Below, one piece after another: positions 46,164 to 55,281 of a stretch of 64,000 nt of DNA (position 1 is the first letter of the stretch; each line of letters begins with the position of its first letter). The notes below the pieces were generated by a model. The model was not told where the DNA came from, ran no database searches, and saw only the letters and a list, made by a program, of their open reading frames with translations. Origin of the DNA: Enterococcus sp. BWB1-3 (lineage in GTDB: Bacteria > Bacillota > Bacilli > Lactobacillales > Enterococcaceae). Made by a program: the position numbers and the translations under genes. The stretch lies in the NCBI RefSeq assembly GCF_016745275.1, contig NZ_JADOEP010000004.1:1-64000 (forward strand), read 5' to 3'.

Positions 46164-47183
46164 ATGACATCAGTATTTCAAGGTAGAAGCTTATTAGCAG
46201 AAAAAGATTTTAAAAGAGAAGAGCTGGAATATTTAATTGATTTTTCCATTCATCTCAAAGATTTAAAGAAACAGAATATACCGCACAGATATTTGGAAGG
46301 AAAAAATATTGCGCTTCTTTTTGAAAAAGCATCCACACGTACAAGAGCTGCATTTACCACTGCGTCCATTGATTTAGGGGCTCATCCGGAATTTTTAGGC
46401 GCAAACGATATTCAATTAGGGAAAAAAGAATCTGTTGAGGATACCGCAAAAGTTTTAGGAAGGATGTTTGACGGAATTGAGTTTCGTGGTTTTAGTCAGG
46501 AAGTAGTGGAGGATCTGGCAAAATATTCAGGTGTACCGATTTGGAACGGGTTGACAGATGAATGGCATCCAACTCAAATGATTGCAGATTTCATGACTAT
46601 TAAGGAAAACTTCAAAACGCTGGAAAATATTACACTTGTCTATGTTGGTGATGGTCGTAACAATATGGCAAACAGCTTGCTGGTTACAGGAGCGATTTTG
46701 GGTGTGAATGTTCGAATTTGTGCACCAAAGGAACTGCATCCGGAAAAATCAGTCGTAGATTATGCTGAACAATTTGCATCAAAATCAGGCAGTAAATTAC
46801 TAATCACAGATGATATTGCAGAAGGCGTAAAAGGTGCAAATGTACTTTATACAGATGTTTGGGTTTCAATGGGTGAGGAAGACAAATTCGAGGAACGTGT
46901 GAGTATGCTTAAGGATTATCAGATTAATATGGATATGGTAAAAGCAACCGGTAATGCTGATGGAGATCTGATCGTTCTTCACTGTTTACCGGCATTTCAT
47001 GATACAAATACAACCTATGGAAAAATGATTAAGGAAAAATTTGGTATTGAAGAAATGGAAATTACAGATGAAGTTTTCCGAAGTAAATATGGAAGACAAT
47101 TTGAAGAAGCAGAAAATCGGATGCATTCCATTAAAGCAATTATGGCAGCGACTTTAGGAAACCTGTTTATTCCAAAAGCATAG
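46164..47183 (+). CDS. arcB: Catabolic ornithine carbamoyltransferase
   Basis: 339 residues; phosphorolysis of citrulline to ornithine and carbamoyl phosphate. It has the carbamoyl-phosphate motif S57-T-R-T-R61, the ornithine-loop [12 protein letters not shown] and the catalytic HCLPAFHD near the C-terminus, over normal family length. AGGAGG precedes the ATG. It is followed after 18 bp by arcC. The upstream junction is the right repeat of the inserted cassette, so its original leader was altered. Confidence 0.97.
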   Translation: MTSVFQGRSLLAEKDFKREELEYLIDFSIHLKDLKKQNIPHRYLEGKNIALLFEKASTRTRAAFTTASIDLGAHPEFLGANDIQLGKKESVEDTAKVLGRMFDGIEFRGFSQEVVEDLAKYSGVPIWNGLTDEWHPTQMIADFMTIKENFKTLENITLVYVGDGRNNMANSLLVTGAILGVNVRICAPKELHPEKSVVDYAEQFASKSGSKLLITDDIAEGVKGANVLYTDVWVSMGEEDKFEERVSMLKDYQINMDMVKATGNADGDLIVLHCLPAFHDTNTTYGKMIKEKFGIEEMEITDEVFRSKYGRQFEEAENRMHSIKAIMAATLGNLFIPKA

Positions 47184-47201
47184 GTAGAAGGAGGAGTATG
47201 T

Positions 47202-48143
47202 GTGACTCAAAGAAAAAAGCGAATTGCAGTAGCTTTGGGCGGTAACGCCATTCTGACCAAGGATGCCAGTGCTGAGGCTCAACAGCATGCATTGGAACAA
47301 ACCTCTAAACATTTGGTTGAGCTGATTCAGTCAGATGTTCAGCTGATCATATCACATGGGAATGGACCTCAGGTAGGCAATCTGTTGTTGCAGCAACAGG
47401 CGTCTGACTCTGAAAAAAATCCGGCTATGCCTTTGGATACCTGTGTAGCAATGACACAGGGAAGTATTGGCTTTTGGCTTCAGAATGCTTTAGAAAGGGA
47501 AATCAGAGAAGCAAGCTTAAATAAGAAAGTTGCAACCATCATTACCCAGATAATTGTGGATAAAAAAGATGAAGCATTCAAAAATCCCAGCAAGCCGATT
47601 GGTCCATTCCTTACACGTGAACAAGCTCAAGCTTTAGAAAAAGAAACAGGAGCTGTTTATAGTGAGGATGCTGGAAGAGGCTGGCGCAAAGTTGTGCCAA
47701 GTCCCAAACCAATAGCCATCCAAGAGCAGTATAGCATAAAAACGCTGGTTGACAACGATATTATAACCATTTGTTCCGGCGGTGGAGGAATTCCGATTGA
47801 CAGTCAGTCGTTTCGAGGGATAGAGGCTGTTATTGATAAGGATTTTGCTTCTGAAAAATTAGCAGAACTGGTTGATGCAGATATTTTTATTATTTTAACT
47901 GGTGTGAAGCAAATTGCGCTGAATTATGGAAAGAAAAATGAACAATGGCTGGATCAAATGACTGTTGCTGAAGCAGAACAATACATGAAGGAAGGGCACT
48001 TTGCTCCTGGTAGTATGCTGCCGAAAGTGGAAGCAGCTGTCCAGTACGTCAAATCTCGACCAGATTGTAAAGCAGTAATCACTTCTTTAGAAATGCTTGC
48101 AAGCATTGATGAACAGGGTGTTGGTACAGAAATCATTTTTTGA
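47202..48143 (+). CDS. arcC: Carbamate kinase
   Basis: 313 residues; makes ATP, ammonia and carbon dioxide from carbamoyl phosphate and ADP, the energy-yielding step of the pathway. AVALGGNAI at the N-terminus, [18 protein letters not shown] and the C-terminal [14 protein letters not shown] are diagnostic of the amino-acid kinase fold. It starts with GTG after GGAGGAG. The neighbouring arcB and Crp/Fnr-type gene are close enough for a single transcript. Confidence 0.97.
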   Translation: MTQRKKRIAVALGGNAILTKDASAEAQQHALEQTSKHLVELIQSDVQLIISHGNGPQVGNLLLQQQASDSEKNPAMPLDTCVAMTQGSIGFWLQNALEREIREASLNKKVATIITQIIVDKKDEAFKNPSKPIGPFLTREQAQALEKETGAVYSEDAGRGWRKVVPSPKPIAIQEQYSIKTLVDNDIITICSGGGGIPIDSQSFRGIEAVIDKDFASEKLAELVDADIFIILTGVKQIALNYGKKNEQWLDQMTVAEAEQYMKEGHFAPGSMLPKVEAAVQYVKSRPDCKAVITSLEMLASIDEQGVGTEIIF

Positions 48144-48190
48144 TTTAGATTACGAACCAGAATGAAAATAGTTCTTTTGGAGTGAGACAT

Positions 48191-48886
48191 ATGGAAACAA
48201 ATGACAGAGCTAAAAAGCAAAGAATTACTAGTGAATATCCTTATTTCTCGGTCTTGGACAATGAAACTCAAGGGCTTCTAATTGAAAATATGTATTGCCG
48301 TTCATATAAAAAAGGACAAATACTTTTTTTTACAGATGATAAACGAGATAGAATTTTTTTCTTAAACAAAGGGTTAGTTCGGCTTGAACGATCAGAGGAA
48401 AGTGCTGTATACAATTTCCTGGGAGTTATCGGTGAAAAAAGACTATTTCCATTGCTGGGGCTGTTTGAATCAGAAAAATATTACTTTTCTGCGGTTGCTG
48501 CGACAGATATAGAGGTGTGCTATATACCTGCTGTGCTTTTTGAAAAAATCGTTCAAATGGATGTATGGAAATTGAAGCTTATTACGGCTGATTTAAATGT
48601 GCTCCTCAAAAAACAGGTAAGAAGAATTCAGTATTGTACTACATCTAAGGCGAAGCAGAGAGTAAAAAATACTTTAGCGATTTTGATGGAGGATTTAGGA
48701 CAGCAGGATGATGACAGAATTATCATTCCGCATCCGATTATGATTAACGATCTATCGAAGCTCAGTGGTACAACAAGAGAAACAGTCGGTCAGACACTTA
48801 GAGAATTAGTTAAGAAAAGAAAAATAATATATGAGTACAAACAATTTACTTTTCTTGATGGCGACTATTTTAAATTGGGAAAATAG
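48191..48886 (+). CDS. arcR: Crp/Fnr-family regulator of the arginine deiminase pathway
   Basis: 231 residues. A cyclic-nucleotide-binding-like beta barrel (about 20-125) lacks the Fnr cysteine cluster, and a C-terminal winged helix (about 150-225) has INDLSKLSGTTRETVGQTLRELV as recognition region. Its position between arcC and the antiporter is that of ArcR, which activates the operon under anaerobiosis or arginine in related bacteria. ATG 48191 follows GGAGTG with six-base spacing; GTG 48182 overlaps that site. The effector cannot be told from sequence. Confidence 0.87.
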   Translation: METNDRAKKQRITSEYPYFSVLDNETQGLLIENMYCRSYKKGQILFFTDDKRDRIFFLNKGLVRLERSEESAVYNFLGVIGEKRLFPLLGLFESEKYYFSAVAATDIEVCYIPAVLFEKIVQMDVWKLKLITADLNVLLKKQVRRIQYCTTSKAKQRVKNTLAILMEDLGQQDDDRIIIPHPIMINDLSKLSGTTRETVGQTLRELVKKRKIIYEYKQFTFLDGDYFKLGK

Positions 48887-48916
48887 ATTGAGGGACTCTA
48901 TATAGAGAGGAAAAAT

Positions 48917-48943
48917 ATGAAAGGAGCTCTATCTGAAGGCTGA
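48917..48943 (+). other. Eight-codon open frame with good ribosome site upstream of arcD
   Basis: GAGAGGAAAAAT precedes ATG and codons for MKGALSEG, then TGA. The 12-bp palindrome CTCTATATAGAG lies at 48896-48907. arcD's own start has no evident Shine-Dalgarno, so this short frame could be a leader peptide or the relic of an earlier start. Weak evidence. Confidence 0.3.
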
Positions 48944-48990
48944 AGTTCAAAAATATTTTTCTTTAGGGCTCTTTCGTATAGAATCGAAAA

Positions 48991-50439
48991 ATGACAAAGA
49001 ACAAGGAAAAAAAGTCTATTTCATCTTTTAGTATTCTGTTCATCATTCTTATTCTTTTAACCGTGGCTTCATGGATTTTTTCAGGACAAACATTTGCACC
49101 GACGTTTCTTTCAGGAGGAACTGAAGAAGTCAGCAGTGTAGTTGGTGCCAGTGTTTCAGATCTGGTAATGTCCCCCTTTAACGGTTTTAGAGATGCGATT
49201 GACATTTGTGTATTTATTCTGATTTTAGGCGGATTTTTAAATATTATTACAAAGACAGGCGCATTGGAAGCTGGAATTCAGCATATTGTTCGAAAACTGA
49301 AAGGGAATGAGCTGATTCTGATACCAATCCTGATGATTTTATTCTCCATCGGCGGTTCAACTTACGGGATGGCAGAAGAAACTATTCCATTTTATAGTCT
49401 GCTAGCTGTAACCATGGTTGCCTCCGGTTTTGATACAATCGTTTCAATTGGAACCGTTATGCTGGGAGCGGGAGCAGGTGTAATCGGTTCCACAGTGAAT
49501 CCATTTGCAACCGGTGTAGCAATGGATGCTTTAAAAAGCGTTGGAATTATACCAAATACGGGGATTGTTTTAGGAATTGGTTTTACTTTATGGCTTGCTA
49601 CAACAGCTTACTGTATTTTTTGTGTAATGAGTTATGCTAGGGAAGTAAAGGCTGAAAAAGGTTCAACTATTTTGAGCCTGCAGGAACAAGAAGATATGGA
49701 GAAACATTTTGCAAGGACCGATTCGCAGACGATTGAATTCACTGGTAAACATAAAGCGATTTTATCTGTTTTTGCTTTTTCATTTGCCATAATGGTGATT
49801 ACCTTAATTCCATGGGGATCATTTAATATCCACCTGTTTGACGGCTGGACGTCCTTGTTGACAGGTGAAAGCTTTGGTGACTGGTACTTTGGAGATTTGG
49901 CAATGTGGTTCTTTTTGAGCAGTTTGGTTGTTTCACTCATTCAGGGTTTCTCTGAAAGAGAGATCATTGCAACATTTATAGATGGAGTAAAAGACATTTT
50001 ATCTGTTGTACTGATTATTGTCGTTGCTCGTGGCGCTTCTGTCATCATGCAGGTTACACACCTCGATTTATTTATTCTGGATCGAGCAGCGAATCTGCTT
50101 CAGGGCTTGTCTCCGATATTGTTTGTAATCGGTGCGTATGTTTTGTATTTGTTCCTGTCATTTCTGATCCCATCTACATCAGGCCTGGCGTATGTGTCAA
50201 TTCCGGTAATGGGAGCTTTAGCCAATAATATTGGTTTGAATCCAAATGTCATGATTATGATTTTTACTGCCGGATGCGGACTGGTGAACTTGATTACACC
50301 AACTTCCGGTGTTGTCATGGGAGGACTTGAAATTTCCAAAGTGAACTATTCTACTTGGACAAGGTTTATGATGAAGCCGCTCATTATCATTGGAGTCAGC
50401 AACCTGCTGATTTTGATTGCAGCCATGCTGTTTCTATAA
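48991..50439 (+). CDS. arcD: YfcC-family arginine/ornithine antiporter-like permease
   Basis: 482-residue polytopic protein with about 12 hydrophobic segments. Features of the YfcC/AbgT-like family include SPFNGFRDAIDICVFILILGGFL, GGSTYGMAEETIPFYSL, GAGAGVIGSTVNPFATG and SFLIPSTSGLAYVSIPVMG near the end. Its position in an arginine deiminase cluster argues for arginine uptake against ornithine, as described for this type of ArcD in enterococci and streptococci. No good ribosome site precedes ATG 48991, which is unusual for the cluster; a stop codon shortly upstream rules out a longer form. Confidence 0.85.
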   Translation: MTKNKEKKSISSFSILFIILILLTVASWIFSGQTFAPTFLSGGTEEVSSVVGASVSDLVMSPFNGFRDAIDICVFILILGGFLNIITKTGALEAGIQHIVRKLKGNELILIPILMILFSIGGSTYGMAEETIPFYSLLAVTMVASGFDTIVSIGTVMLGAGAGVIGSTVNPFATGVAMDALKSVGIIPNTGIVLGIGFTLWLATTAYCIFCVMSYAREVKAEKGSTILSLQEQEDMEKHFARTDSQTIEFTGKHKAILSVFAFSFAIMVITLIPWGSFNIHLFDGWTSLLTGESFGDWYFGDLAMWFFLSSLVVSLIQGFSEREIIATFIDGVKDILSVVLIIVVARGASVIMQVTHLDLFILDRAANLLQGLSPILFVIGAYVLYLFLSFLIPSTSGLAYVSIPVMGALANNIGLNPNVMIMIFTAGCGLVNLITPTSGVVMGGLEISKVNYSTWTRFMMKPLIIIGVSNLLILIAAMLFL

Positions 50440-50514
50440 GCAAAAATTGACATGCATGATTGATTATCAGGGGGAGCTGTTTTTTGCTGGGCAATGGAAA
50501 ATAGGTGAAGACTT

Positions 50515-50976
50515 ATGAATAAAAATGATCGCCAAAAAAAAATAAAGAAGATAATAATTGAGAATGAAATTGAAACGCAGGATGAACTGCTGATTTATCT
50601 GAAAAGAGAAGGTCTTGTGATTACGCAGGCAACGATTTCAAGGGATATGAAAGAATTGAATATTGTCAAATCTTATTTGGAAGATGGTAAGAAGAGACTC
50701 ACTCTTTTAGTTCTTGAAAAAAATGATTCTGAACTGGATCAAAAGCTGAAAAAAAGTATAAAGGATTACACTAAGTCCATTGAAATTGTTAGATTCATCA
50801 TTATTATTCGAACAATTCCAAATGGTGCAGATGTCATTGCAAACTATATGGATAAAAAAAGATTTTCTGAAGTAACAGCGACAATTGCAGGATATGATAC
50901 CTTGATTGTAATCACAAATTCAGATAAGGATGCGGAGAAATTTTGCGTACAATTGAATACGTATATCAATCAATGA
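50515..50976 (+). CDS. argR: ArgR/AhrC-family arginine regulator
   Basis: 153 residues. An N-terminal winged-helix (about 1-70) has ETQDELLIYLKREGLVITQATISRDMKELNIVK, and a C-terminal oligomerisation/arginine-binding domain (about 80-150) has NGADVIANYMD and TIAGYDTLIVI. The usual Asp pair of the arginine site reads G-Y-D instead of G-D-D, which may alter ligand binding, as in the paired ArgR/ArcR-like proteins that act as heteromers in lactic acid bacteria. GGTGAAG precedes the ATG. It closes the arc cluster. Confidence 0.9.
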   Translation: MNKNDRQKKIKKIIIENEIETQDELLIYLKREGLVITQATISRDMKELNIVKSYLEDGKKRLTLLVLEKNDSELDQKLKKSIKDYTKSIEIVRFIIIIRTIPNGADVIANYMDKKRFSEVTATIAGYDTLIVITNSDKDAEKFCVQLNTYINQ

Positions 50977-51201
50977 CAAAAGAATGAGTGTTGATTAATG
51001 CCGCTCTGACAGGTTTTCTTAATGAATAGAATAAAGATAAATCAAGCTTGTGATTTAGTTCGTTGCTGAAAAGTACAGTACTTTAAAAGACATTCAAACT
51101 GAATTCTCCTTCGTATTATATGAAATGTATAAAGATATCTGGCGCTTATTTATTATTTGATATTTGATGATATATTGCTCAGAAACGAACAGATCATAAT
51201 G

Positions 51202-51317
51202 CTCCAGCTTATGTCTGAGAACAGGAAGCTGGAGAGACTTAATAGATAATCGACATGCAAATCGTTTTTGTCACTGTGAGTGTGACAGAGAACAAGCTGC
51301 AGGTCGATTGTTTTTTT
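51202..51317 (+). terminator. Double hairpin ending in a strong terminator
   Basis: The first stem is CTCCAGCTT/AAGCTGGAG (51202-51210 with 51226-51234). The second is AATCGACATGCA (51248-51259) with TGCAGGTCGATT (51298-51309), enclosing an inner TGTCAC/GTGACA stem, then seven T residues. It may end the argR message or a short RNA from the 51000-51200 region, which has no gene. Confidence 0.7.
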
Positions 51318-51672
51318 GAATGACGAGAGGAGTTTCTTATCCATTACTGCTGTTCGCCAAAGGATTTAACACAAAGCTGAAACTACTATATTTGAACGGT
51401 TTCATCTATAATGGAATCTGGAAGTAGGGAAGTTGAATGTTGTTTACAGGAGCTAGACATTGTGAATTATAGCCAGCTGTTTGGTTGTTACAAAGAAGTC
51501 AGATTATTGTACGAATGGATCGGGAATTCAGTTGTTTTTCGAACTAACTCCTCTCAAGGATTTGACGTGTTAGATGAATATATTTTAAATTACCCATTCT
51601 TATGAAAGAGAGCAGAAATGAGTATAATTTATTGGATTAAGTAAAAGTAGACTTTTTCATTCTATGGAATAT

Positions 51673-51716
51673 AAAAAAGCTGTAAACCATCCACTGATAA
51701 AGAGGTAGTTTACAGC
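51673..51716 (-). terminator. Terminator of the DeoR-family gene
   Basis: On the minus strand GCTGTAAACTACC and GGATGGTTTACAGC pair around TCTTTATCAGT and are followed by TTTTTT (plus-strand AAAAAA at 51673-51678). It lies 50 bp beyond the stop. Confidence 0.85.
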
Positions 51717-51768
51717 CTAGTCATTCATGCTTGGATTAATTTACTACAAAAATTACCCAATATTTTTT

Positions 51769-52527
51769 TCATTCAGATTGAAAAAATATAAGTTCTTTAG
51801 GAAATTTTTCCCGTTCCTGGTCAGTCAGTCTGCGCTCCATAAAAATCATATCCAAAGAGTCATAGGTTATAAATGAATAAAGCCCTTCATTTACCAGTTT
51901 AGAGGTATCACACAAAATAAAATTTTTCCTGCTGTGTTCAATCACAGCTTTTTTTATTTCCAGCTCATGATAAGAGCGAATCGTTGGGCCGGATTTAGAA
52001 AAGCCGTCACAGCCGATAAATGAGATGTCTATATTTAATCCGCTGATTGCATTCAACGTCCAATCACCTACATAGGAATTACTTTTCTTTCGGTATAAAC
52101 CGCCCGTTAGAAGAATCTGGTTATCAGAAGCAGATAAAACCTGACTGATTTGCAGTGAATTCGTAATGATTGTTAAATCATCTCGCATAACCAATAATTT
52201 AGCTAGTTGTAAAACACTTGTACTTGTATCTAGAAATATCGCAGCATTTTCAGGGATAAATTTCATGACAGCTTCTGCAATTGTTATCTTTTCTTCCAAA
52301 TGGTCACTTTCCTTAACAGAGAATTCATTCTCAAAAAAAGAGTTAACCATGGAGACAGAGCCGTGTTTTTTAGAAATTAAGTTCTTGTCCTGCAGAAGGC
52401 TGACATCTTTTCGGATGGTTTCTGTTGTTACTGCGAACCTGTCAGCCAAATCATTGATGCTTACTTCACCCTTGGTAATAACTTCGTGCAGTATTTTATT
52501 TTTTCTTTCTTCACTGGTTAATTTCAT
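51769..52527 (-). CDS. DeoR-family transcriptional regulator
   Basis: 252 residues. An N-terminal DeoR helix-turn-helix (about 1-57) has EVSINDLADRFAVTTETIRKDVSLLQ. A sugar-phosphate-binding domain follows, with IFLDTSTSVLQLAKLL, TIITNSLQI, LLTGGLYR and FIGCDGFSKSGPT. ATG 52527 is preceded by GGAGGAGAAGG on the minus strand; the longer frame from 52566 lacks a site. It is divergent from manA-phi-hps and is probably their local repressor, with a phosphorylated hexulose or pentulose as inducer; the ligand is inferred from the neighbours. Confidence 0.9.
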   Translation of the reverse strand: MKLTSEERKNKILHEVITKGEVSINDLADRFAVTTETIRKDVSLLQDKNLISKKHGSVSMVNSFFENEFSVKESDHLEEKITIAEAVMKFIPENAAIFLDTSTSVLQLAKLLVMRDDLTIITNSLQISQVLSASDNQILLTGGLYRKKSNSYVGDWTLNAISGLNIDISFIGCDGFSKSGPTIRSYHELEIKKAVIEHSRKNFILCDTSKLVNEGLYSFITYDSLDMIFMERRLTDQEREKFPKELIFFQSE

Positions 52528-52622
52528 CCTTCTCCTCCAAAAAAAGTTCTCTACGTAGTATATCATAACAAACTAAATTTTTGGTTATTAAGATCAAAAC
52601 AAACAGGTTTTATTTAGAAAGG

Positions 52623-52670
52623 TTGCAAAAACAAAAAAAGTGTTTATAATTTGAAATGTAAGCGAAAACA
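52623..52670 (+). promoter_or_regulatory. manA-phi-hps promoter with cre-like site
   Basis: TTGCAA (52623-52628) and TATAAT (52645-52650) are 16 bp apart. TGTAAGCGAAAACA (52657-52670), matching 13 of 14 positions of the CcpA cre consensus, covers the expected start of transcription, a location typical of repression by preferred sugars. Confidence 0.75.
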
Positions 52671-52691
52671 AATTTAAGGAGTTGGTTTTCT

Positions 52692-53639
52692 TTGGAAAAG
52701 CAAATTTTAAAGATTCTTCCTTTTTTTGAAGCGAGGATATGGGGCGGTAAGCGAATGCTGGAAACGTTTAATTATCATACCGAGATATTTCCAGTTGGAG
52801 AAGTCTATAATGTTGCAGCTTTGCCCGGAGAAGCAGATTGTTTTGTTGAAGACACAGATATGACATTATCAGAATTATATACTGCCTGCCCTGAGTGGTT
52901 TCAGTGTGACACTGTACAATTACCGATCCGTGTTAACTTACTAGATCCTTTGGCAGACTTGTCAGTTCAGCTGCATCCAGATGATGAATACGCGTTAAAT
53001 CATGATAACTCTCGTGGAAAACCAGAAGCATGGGTTATTTTGGACACTCCAGAAGACGGCAAGATTGAGTTTGGGCATCATACACGTTCAAAAGAAGAGT
53101 TTGTGGAGCTAGTCCAAAGTAAAGAGTGGGGAAAACTGCTTAAGTATCTTCCGGCGAAAAAAGATTATTTTATTGATATTCCTGCTGGTACGTTACACGC
53201 AATTGGAAGAGATGTACTGACCTATAATATTTCCAGAAACGCTGACTTGACTTATCGACTGTATGATTATGATCGAGTCGATCCGAATACAAAGGAAGAA
53301 AGAGAGCTTCATATTGAGAAGGTGATTGACAATGTGCTGATTCCAGATCGTTCTACAGGATTTGTCTGGTACGATTCCTATTTGAAGGCTGGCTGTGAAA
53401 TTACTGATTACTGGGATGAGCCAGGGTTATATACATTGAGTCGTATCAAAACAGAAGCAAAGGGGAGATATGAACCAAAGCGATTTGCATTTATCACGAT
53501 TGTTGAAGGAGCTGGAAAAATAAATGACACAGAAGTTTCAAAAGGCGAGACGATAATTGTTCCAGACCATTTTGGAAAATTAACACTGTCCGGTAAGATG
53601 GATATGTTTGTGGCAAGCTATAAAAATTTGAAAAAATAA
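52692..53639 (+). CDS. manA: Mannose-6-phosphate isomerase, class I
   Basis: 315-residue zinc-dependent cupin isomerase interconverting mannose 6-phosphate and fructose 6-phosphate. EARIWGGKRMLE near the start, SVQLHPDDEYA with the zinc His, KPEAWVIL, and IDIPAGTLHAIGRDVLTYNISRNADLTYRLYDYDR are family motifs. It begins with TTG, ten bases after AAGGAG, which may keep translation low. It is the first gene of an operon with the two ribulose-monophosphate enzymes, so its fructose 6-phosphate side may link to them; a paralogue with a changed substrate is possible. Confidence 0.9.
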   Translation: MEKQILKILPFFEARIWGGKRMLETFNYHTEIFPVGEVYNVAALPGEADCFVEDTDMTLSELYTACPEWFQCDTVQLPIRVNLLDPLADLSVQLHPDDEYALNHDNSRGKPEAWVILDTPEDGKIEFGHHTRSKEEFVELVQSKEWGKLLKYLPAKKDYFIDIPAGTLHAIGRDVLTYNISRNADLTYRLYDYDRVDPNTKEERELHIEKVIDNVLIPDRSTGFVWYDSYLKAGCEITDYWDEPGLYTLSRIKTEAKGRYEPKRFAFITIVEGAGKINDTEVSKGETIIVPDHFGKLTLSGKMDMFVASYKNLKK

Positions 53640-53657
53640 TGAGGAGGACAATTCTGA

Positions 53658-54221
53658 ATGAATCCTGTTGACTTGTCGTATAAGGCAGCGTTGGAGCTGG
53701 CGGAAACACTTAAAAATGTGAACATTCAGCAAGTGAATACATTGTTGGAATTGATAAAAATAAAAAAAAGAATATTTGTGACAGGTGCAGGACGTTCCTT
53801 GCTTATGCTGAAAGGTTTCGCCATGCGTCTCATGCATATTGGCTATGAAGTCTATATTGTCGGAGAAGTAACCACTCCAGCATTTCTGGAAGATGATTTG
53901 TTAATTGCTGCCAGTGCTTCTGGAGAAACAAAATCTTTAATCTCTAATGCCGAACGAGCGAAAGAGTATGGCGGCTCAATCGTTGCACTGACAATTTTTG
54001 AACAGTCGAGTCTGGGAAAGCTTGCTAATGAAGTGGTAAAAATTCCGGCATACACAGACAAATTACCTGTGAGTGAAATCAACCGAAAAGGAATTCTTCC
54101 GGGGGGAAGTATGTTCGAAGAAGCGATTCTTTTATTAGGGGACTCGCTGATTCTTGAACTGGCGAAAGACCAGCAAGTGGATACAACAAAAGCATTTGAA
54201 AATCATGCAAATTTAGAATAG
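53658..54221 (+). CDS. hxlB: 6-phospho-3-hexuloisomerase
   Basis: 187-residue SIS-domain isomerase (PHI) converting D-arabino-3-hexulose 6-phosphate to fructose 6-phosphate. KKRIFVTGAGRSLLMLKGFAMRLMHIGYEVYIVGE and ASASGETKSLISNAERAKEYGG are close to the PHI consensus, and LPGGSMFEEAILLLGD is the C-terminal signature. AATGAGGAGGACA gives a strong ribosome site. It is followed after 11 bp by the matching synthase. Confidence 0.92.
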   Translation: MNPVDLSYKAALELAETLKNVNIQQVNTLLELIKIKKRIFVTGAGRSLLMLKGFAMRLMHIGYEVYIVGEVTTPAFLEDDLLIAASASGETKSLISNAERAKEYGGSIVALTIFEQSSLGKLANEVVKIPAYTDKLPVSEINRKGILPGGSMFEEAILLLGDSLILELAKDQQVDTTKAFENHANLE

Positions 54222-54232
54222 GCGGGATAAAA

Positions 54233-54862
54233 ATGAAATTACAGCTGGCAATTGACGAACTGAATTTGGAGCAGGCGTTAGAACAACTGGTTACTCTTGA
54301 ACCTTTCATAGATATTGCGGAAGTAGGTACCCCATTTTTAATTGATGCCGGGCGTGAAGCGGTTAAGCAGATCAAAGAAAAATTTCCTCAGCTGGATGTA
54401 TTGTGCGATGCTAAAATTATGGATGCAGGAGCATATGAAGCACAATTGGCATATGATGTTGGTGCAGCTTATGTGACTGTACTTGGAATTACGGATGATT
54501 TAACCATAAAAGGCTGCGTTGATCAGGCAAAAAAACAGGGAAGAAAAGTAATGGCAGACATGATTTGTGTAAAGGATTTAGCTGCAAGAATTCCAGTAAT
54601 TGAAAGTCTGGGTGTAGATGTTATTGCTGTTCATACTGGTGCAGATCAGCAGGCAGCAGGCAGAACACCCCTTGAGGAGTTAAAAGAAATAAAGAAATAT
54701 GCTAAAAACGTTGAAATTGCTGCAGCAGGTGGTATTAGCAGTCAAACAATCAATGAGTATGTTGCATTGGAACCGGATATAATTATTGTCGGCAGCGGGA
54801 TTTTGAATGCGGCTGATCCGCTTAGAGAAGCCAAACTGATTAAGGAAGCATTGAAAAGATGA
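54233..54862 (+). CDS. hxlA: 3-hexulose-6-phosphate synthase
   Basis: 209-residue TIM-barrel enzyme of the orotidine decarboxylase superfamily. It condenses formaldehyde with ribulose 5-phosphate or runs in reverse to release ribulose 5-phosphate. Diagnostic are LQLAIDELNLEQAL, the DAKIMDAG metal-binding motif (Asp-x-Lys-x-x-Asp), VMADMICV, VHTGADQQAAG and AAAGGISSQTI. The gene order phi-hps after manA under a DeoR regulator suggests either formaldehyde detoxification or conversion between hexulose and pentulose phosphates during growth on an unusual sugar. No PTS or sugar transporter is adjacent. Confidence 0.92.
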   Translation: MKLQLAIDELNLEQALEQLVTLEPFIDIAEVGTPFLIDAGREAVKQIKEKFPQLDVLCDAKIMDAGAYEAQLAYDVGAAYVTVLGITDDLTIKGCVDQAKKQGRKVMADMICVKDLAARIPVIESLGVDVIAVHTGADQQAAGRTPLEELKEIKKYAKNVEIAAAGGISSQTINEYVALEPDIIIVGSGILNAADPLREAKLIKEALKR

Positions 54863-54946
54863 ACAGATACTTTCCTTGTTAGGATTATTGAATATTTTTT
54901 CAGCTCATTCAATTGAAAACCCAAAATACTTTATATAAATAATGAA

Positions 54947-54983
54947 GCCTCTTGCTTGATATGATTTCAGAGAGGTTTTTTTG
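54947..54983 (+). terminator. Terminator after hxlA
   Basis: CCTCT pairs with AGAGG around TGCTTGATATGATTTCAG, followed by TTTTTTTG. The stem is modest but the T run is clear. The rest of 54863-55281 holds only the promoter region of the PBP gene. Confidence 0.7.
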
Positions 54984-55281
54984 TTTTGAAATGTATAAAA
55001 ACAGGAAACTGAAAGAGTCAGGAGGCTGATTTGAATGTCTCACTGGTGAATATGGCAGGTATTGTCAGCTACGCCAATTACTTGTACAAAATGAGTTTTA
55101 TAGTTTGAAAGAAGGAGTTATTTAAGAATAGAAAAACTGGATAAATAATAAGATTTAAATATATGATAACTTTTGCAGTAAAAGCTGTTCTTGCATACAA
55201 TAAGATTGTAAGATTAAAATATAGGACAAGTAATGATGGATTAATTTTTTTATTAACTGAAGGATGAAAAGGAGACTTGGT

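Noticed and set aside
51248-51317. Crp/Fnr-type binding site (TGTCACTGTGAGTGTGACA)
   Set aside because: The symmetry is explained by the stem of a terminator followed by seven T residues, and it lies downstream of genes rather than at a promoter.
51411-51605. 64-codon frame (MESGSREVECCLQ...) downstream of argR
   Set aside because: Its ATG overlaps a TATAAT-like sequence, there is no Shine-Dalgarno and no recognisable family; it could be a relic, but support is too weak.
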